Below, piece after piece: positions 61,648-64,000 of a stretch of 64,000 nt of DNA. The notes under the pieces are model-generated. The model was not told the origin of the DNA and made no database searches. It was given only the letters and a program-made list of their open reading frames with translations. The stretch lies in contig NZ_SJOJ01000012.1 of the NCBI RefSeq assembly GCF_004330295.1, positions 1 to 64,000 on the forward strand, read 5' to 3'. The position numbers were made by a program, and so were the translations under genes. Source of the stretch: Rahnella victoriana (GTDB lineage Bacteria > Pseudomonadota > Gammaproteobacteria > Enterobacterales > Enterobacteriaceae). Each line of letters opens with the position of its first letter. Position 1 is the first letter of the stretch.

Positions 61648-62877
61648 ATGAATAAAAAATATAAATTGCATGAATTTCTTGATGTAAAAAGACTTCAAAC
61701 CCTCCAGGATAATTTCAGTAAATCGATGATGATTGCCTTAGTGGTGGTCGATCACGATGGCGTGCCGGTGACACAGGCCAGCGGGTTTTCCGATTTCTGC
61801 GCCCGCTCACGGCTTAACGCATCGCTGGCAACGCATTGTTATGAAAGTGATAATGCCGGGGGCCGCGCCGCCATGGAGGCGGGAAAGCCGGTGGTTTACC
61901 GCTGTTACTGCGGCTTTGTGGAATTCGCCGTGCCGATCATGATCAACGATCATTATCTGGGCGCGTTTATTTCCGGGCAGGTAAAAGTCGAGGAAGAAAA
62001 AGAGCGCACCATTCCTTATATTCTCGATAACAACGAAATATGGAAAGAAAACGAATGGCTGATCGATTTACATCATGATGCCAAACGCATGCCTTACGAT
62101 CGTTTTGAATCGACCGCCTCCACCTTATTGCATGTTTCGTCTTATCTGGTGGAACAGGCGCATACCAATAATATTCAGCGGGAACTGCACAGAAAAGATC
62201 TCGAACTCACCGATGAATTGCGCAAAAGAGTGGAAATAGAACGTTCATTACATGAGGCGGAATTTAAAGCCCTGTCTTATCAGATTAACCCGCACTTTTT
62301 ATTTAACGTGTTAAATACCATCGGCCGTCTGGCCTATCTGGAAGATGCCCAGCGCACGGAAACCATGGTGCATGATTTCTCCGATATGATGCGTTATTTA
62401 CTGCGTAAAAATAATCATGGGCTGATTACGCTGAGCCATGAAATTAATTATGTCACCAGTTATATGTCCATCCAGAAAGTCAGAATGAATGACCGGTTCG
62501 ATTATCAGTGCGACATTCCCGAAAAGTATTTTGATGTCGTCTGCCCGTTTCTGATTTTGCAGCCGCTGGTGGAGAACTTTTTCAACTACGTCGTAGAGCC
62601 GCGCGACACGCCCAGCCTGCTGCGCATCTGCGCCACGGACGACGGGCACGATGTCATTCTGGAGGTAACCGACAACGGCGACGGCATTTCTCAGGCCGAC
62701 ATTGCCAGTATTTTATCCGGTGACGAAAACCGTCAGAAAGGCGGTATCGGCATTAATAATATAAAAAACCGGCTTCAGCTGTTATTTGGGGAAAGCTATG
62801 GCCTGAATATATCCAGCGCCCATCAGCCACGAATGGGCACCACCATCACCCTGAAATTCCCGATGCTGCAAGCCTGA
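61648..62877 (+). CDS. PocR-domain sensor histidine kinase (LytS/YesM type catalytic part)
   Basis: About 409 residues without membrane segments. Residues 8-175 form a PocR-type sensory domain with Cys51, Cys64, Cys86 and Cys88 ([35 protein letters not shown]). A coiled segment leads to a His_kinase domain with His216 in [15 protein letters not shown], then an ATPase domain with [11 protein letters not shown] and [21 protein letters not shown]. PocR domains are thought to sense small organic molecules such as diols. The start at 61648 has AGGTAATCGT upstream. It forms an operon with the next gene. Confidence 0.88.
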   Translation: MNKKYKLHEFLDVKRLQTLQDNFSKSMMIALVVVDHDGVPVTQASGFSDFCARSRLNASLATHCYESDNAGGRAAMEAGKPVVYRCYCGFVEFAVPIMINDHYLGAFISGQVKVEEEKERTIPYILDNNEIWKENEWLIDLHHDAKRMPYDRFESTASTLLHVSSYLVEQAHTNNIQRELHRKDLELTDELRKRVEIERSLHEAEFKALSYQINPHFLFNVLNTIGRLAYLEDAQRTETMVHDFSDMMRYLLRKNNHGLITLSHEINYVTSYMSIQKVRMNDRFDYQCDIPEKYFDVVCPFLILQPLVENFFNYVVEPRDTPSLLRICATDDGHDVILEVTDNGDGISQADIASILSGDENRQKGGIGINNIKNRLQLLFGESYGLNISSAHQPRMGTTITLKFPMLQA

Positions 62878-62894
62878 AAAACGGAGATCTGAGC

Positions 62895-63932
62895 ATGTAC
62901 AATATTGTGATTGTTGAAGACGAACTCATTGAATCTGAATCTTTACGGCGGATTGTCTCTCAGTATGTCGATAATTCTGTGGTACATGAAGCCAATACCG
63001 GGAAAAAAGCCATCCAGCTGATCGACAATCTCGATCAAATCGACATGATGTTTGTCGATATTAATATTCCGCTGCCTAACGGCAATCAGGTGATTGAATA
63101 TCTGCGCCGTAATAGCGCCAGCACCAAAGTGATTGTCACCACCGCCAATGACGATTTTGATATCGTGCGCAGCATGCTCAATCTGAAAGTGGATGATTAT
63201 CTGCTCAAACCGGTGAAGAAAAGCACCCTGACCGACGCCATCAGGAAAACCCTCGATGTCAGCGACGTGGATATCGCCGCGTCACGCGCGCTGAAACAGA
63301 ACGTCGATACGATGATCGGGCAGTGCGACTATCCTCAGTGGCACAGGTTTCTGTTTGACGCCCTGGATGACGCCTGCGCCAGCGGCCGGTGCGAATTACT
63401 GACCGATGTGCTCGGCATCGTGCATCAGCATCTTCTGGCAACGGGGGAGAAAGGTCAGCCCGCCGCGCAAAAATTGACGGCGCTGATGCAGGAGATCAGC
63501 CAGTCCGGCGTTTCTGCCCGCTCCTATTACCGCATTATGTCTGCCCTGCTGAGCATCAGCGAAACCCTGTTCGACCATGCGCTGAAGCACTTCAGCGGCA
63601 CGATGAGTTTTATCGACCGCGCCCGCTTCCACATTGAGAAAAACATCCTCAATAATCTGACCCTCGACGAGATTGCCGCGCGATCTTTCGTCAGTTCCTG
63701 TTATCTCAGCCGGGCGTTTAAGAAAATGACCGGTGCCGGTTTCTCAAACTACATTGCCAGCCGCAAGTTAAGCGTTGCCAAATCGCTGTTGCAGTTCAGT
63801 GACCTGAAAATCAACACCATCGCGCTGGAATTGTCCTGGCAGGACGCCAACTATTTCTGCCGGATCTTTAAAAAAGAGACCGGTATGGCGCCGTCGGATT
63901 ACCGCAAAATCGTCGCGCCGGAAACCTGTTAA
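62895..63932 (+). CDS. response regulator with AraC-type DNA-binding domain
   Basis: 345 residues: a receiver domain with EDE near residue 9, phosphoacceptor Asp55 in MMFVDINIPLPNG and Lys in YLLKPVKKSTL; a helical linker; and a C-terminal AraC domain from about residue 245 (ILNNLTLDEIAARSFVSSCY, LSRAFKKMTGAGFSNYIASR, TIALELSWQDANYFCRIFKK). It is partner to the kinase 17 bases upstream, together resembling YesM/YesN pairs that control carbohydrate or diol use. The last 68 bases of the window hold no further gene, and its targets are probably just beyond. Confidence 0.9.
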   Translation: MYNIVIVEDELIESESLRRIVSQYVDNSVVHEANTGKKAIQLIDNLDQIDMMFVDINIPLPNGNQVIEYLRRNSASTKVIVTTANDDFDIVRSMLNLKVDDYLLKPVKKSTLTDAIRKTLDVSDVDIAASRALKQNVDTMIGQCDYPQWHRFLFDALDDACASGRCELLTDVLGIVHQHLLATGEKGQPAAQKLTALMQEISQSGVSARSYYRIMSALLSISETLFDHALKHFSGTMSFIDRARFHIEKNILNNLTLDEIAARSFVSSCYLSRAFKKMTGAGFSNYIASRKLSVAKSLLQFSDLKINTIALELSWQDANYFCRIFKKETGMAPSDYRKIVAPETC

Positions 63933-64000
63933 GCCGCTGGCAGGTTAATTTTGTGCGCCGCCGTCGCGCGAGGGCAAAAAAGTCCACCCTGCCCGCAAGA

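Overview
The window looks like chromosomal DNA from a member of the Enterobacterales. A Rahnella-like Yersiniaceae bacterium is my best guess. The basis is FhuE, PqqA-F, LldD, BamA and Scr proteins close to the enterobacterial versions, moderate-to-high GC coding sequence, and the mix of a pqq cluster, a cyclic glucan synthase and a tannase. The genus is an inference. I see no rRNA, tRNA, insertion sequence, prophage or CRISPR array. About 50 protein genes are supported.

Region 1 (1-10.7 kb) starts with the siderophore receptor FhuE. An M19 dipeptidase follows, then the PQQ operon pqqA-(pqqB-pqqC fused)-pqqD-pqqE-pqqF and a membrane diguanylate cyclase. A CT-rich palindromic repeat family is confined to this segment, and one copy encodes the last residues of PqqF. 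Region 2 (10.7-24.5 kb) holds lldD and an AT-richer patch with an orphan Hcp and a divergent DUF2778 (Tlde1-like) effector plus a small membrane partner. A giant cyclic beta-1,2-glucan synthase, an SDR enzyme and a HEAT-repeat protein complete it. Region 3 (24.6-28 kb) is the Fur-controlled anaerobic heme-degradation operon chuW/hutW-hutX-chuY, a BhsA-like stress peptide, and the guanidinium exporter gdx/sugE behind a guanidine-II (mini-ykkC) riboswitch.

Region 4 (28-40 kb) has a LysR regulator and a UbiD/UbiX-type gallate or protocatechuate decarboxylase operon that includes a DUF554 membrane protein. A tannase-family esterase lies about 6 kb away, so together they could turn gallate esters into gallate and then pyrogallol. 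Between them sit a two-component system divergent from a cytochrome b / Tat-exported molybdopterin oxidoreductase / MXKDX-repeat operon, a ParD-like gene overlapping a methionine aminopeptidase paralog, and a YqjI-like PadR regulator. Region 5 (40-51.4 kb) has a YqjH-like ferric reductase divergent from a TonB receptor, an orphan TRAP binding protein, and a second PadR regulator ahead of a complete RND efflux system. An identical AAGATATATCTT palindrome precedes both the reductase and the second padR.

Region 6 (51.4-64 kb) carries msrB, a full-length BamA paralog outside its usual locus, the complete sucrose regulon (scrK divergent from scrYABR), and a PocR-type sensor kinase with an AraC-type response regulator whose targets probably lie beyond the window.

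The observations most worth following are the pqqB-pqqC fusion, the Mo-oxidoreductase/MXKDX operon, the decarboxylase/DUF554/tannase set, the extra BamA, the shared PadR palindrome, and the antisense terminator at the start of the HEAT gene.
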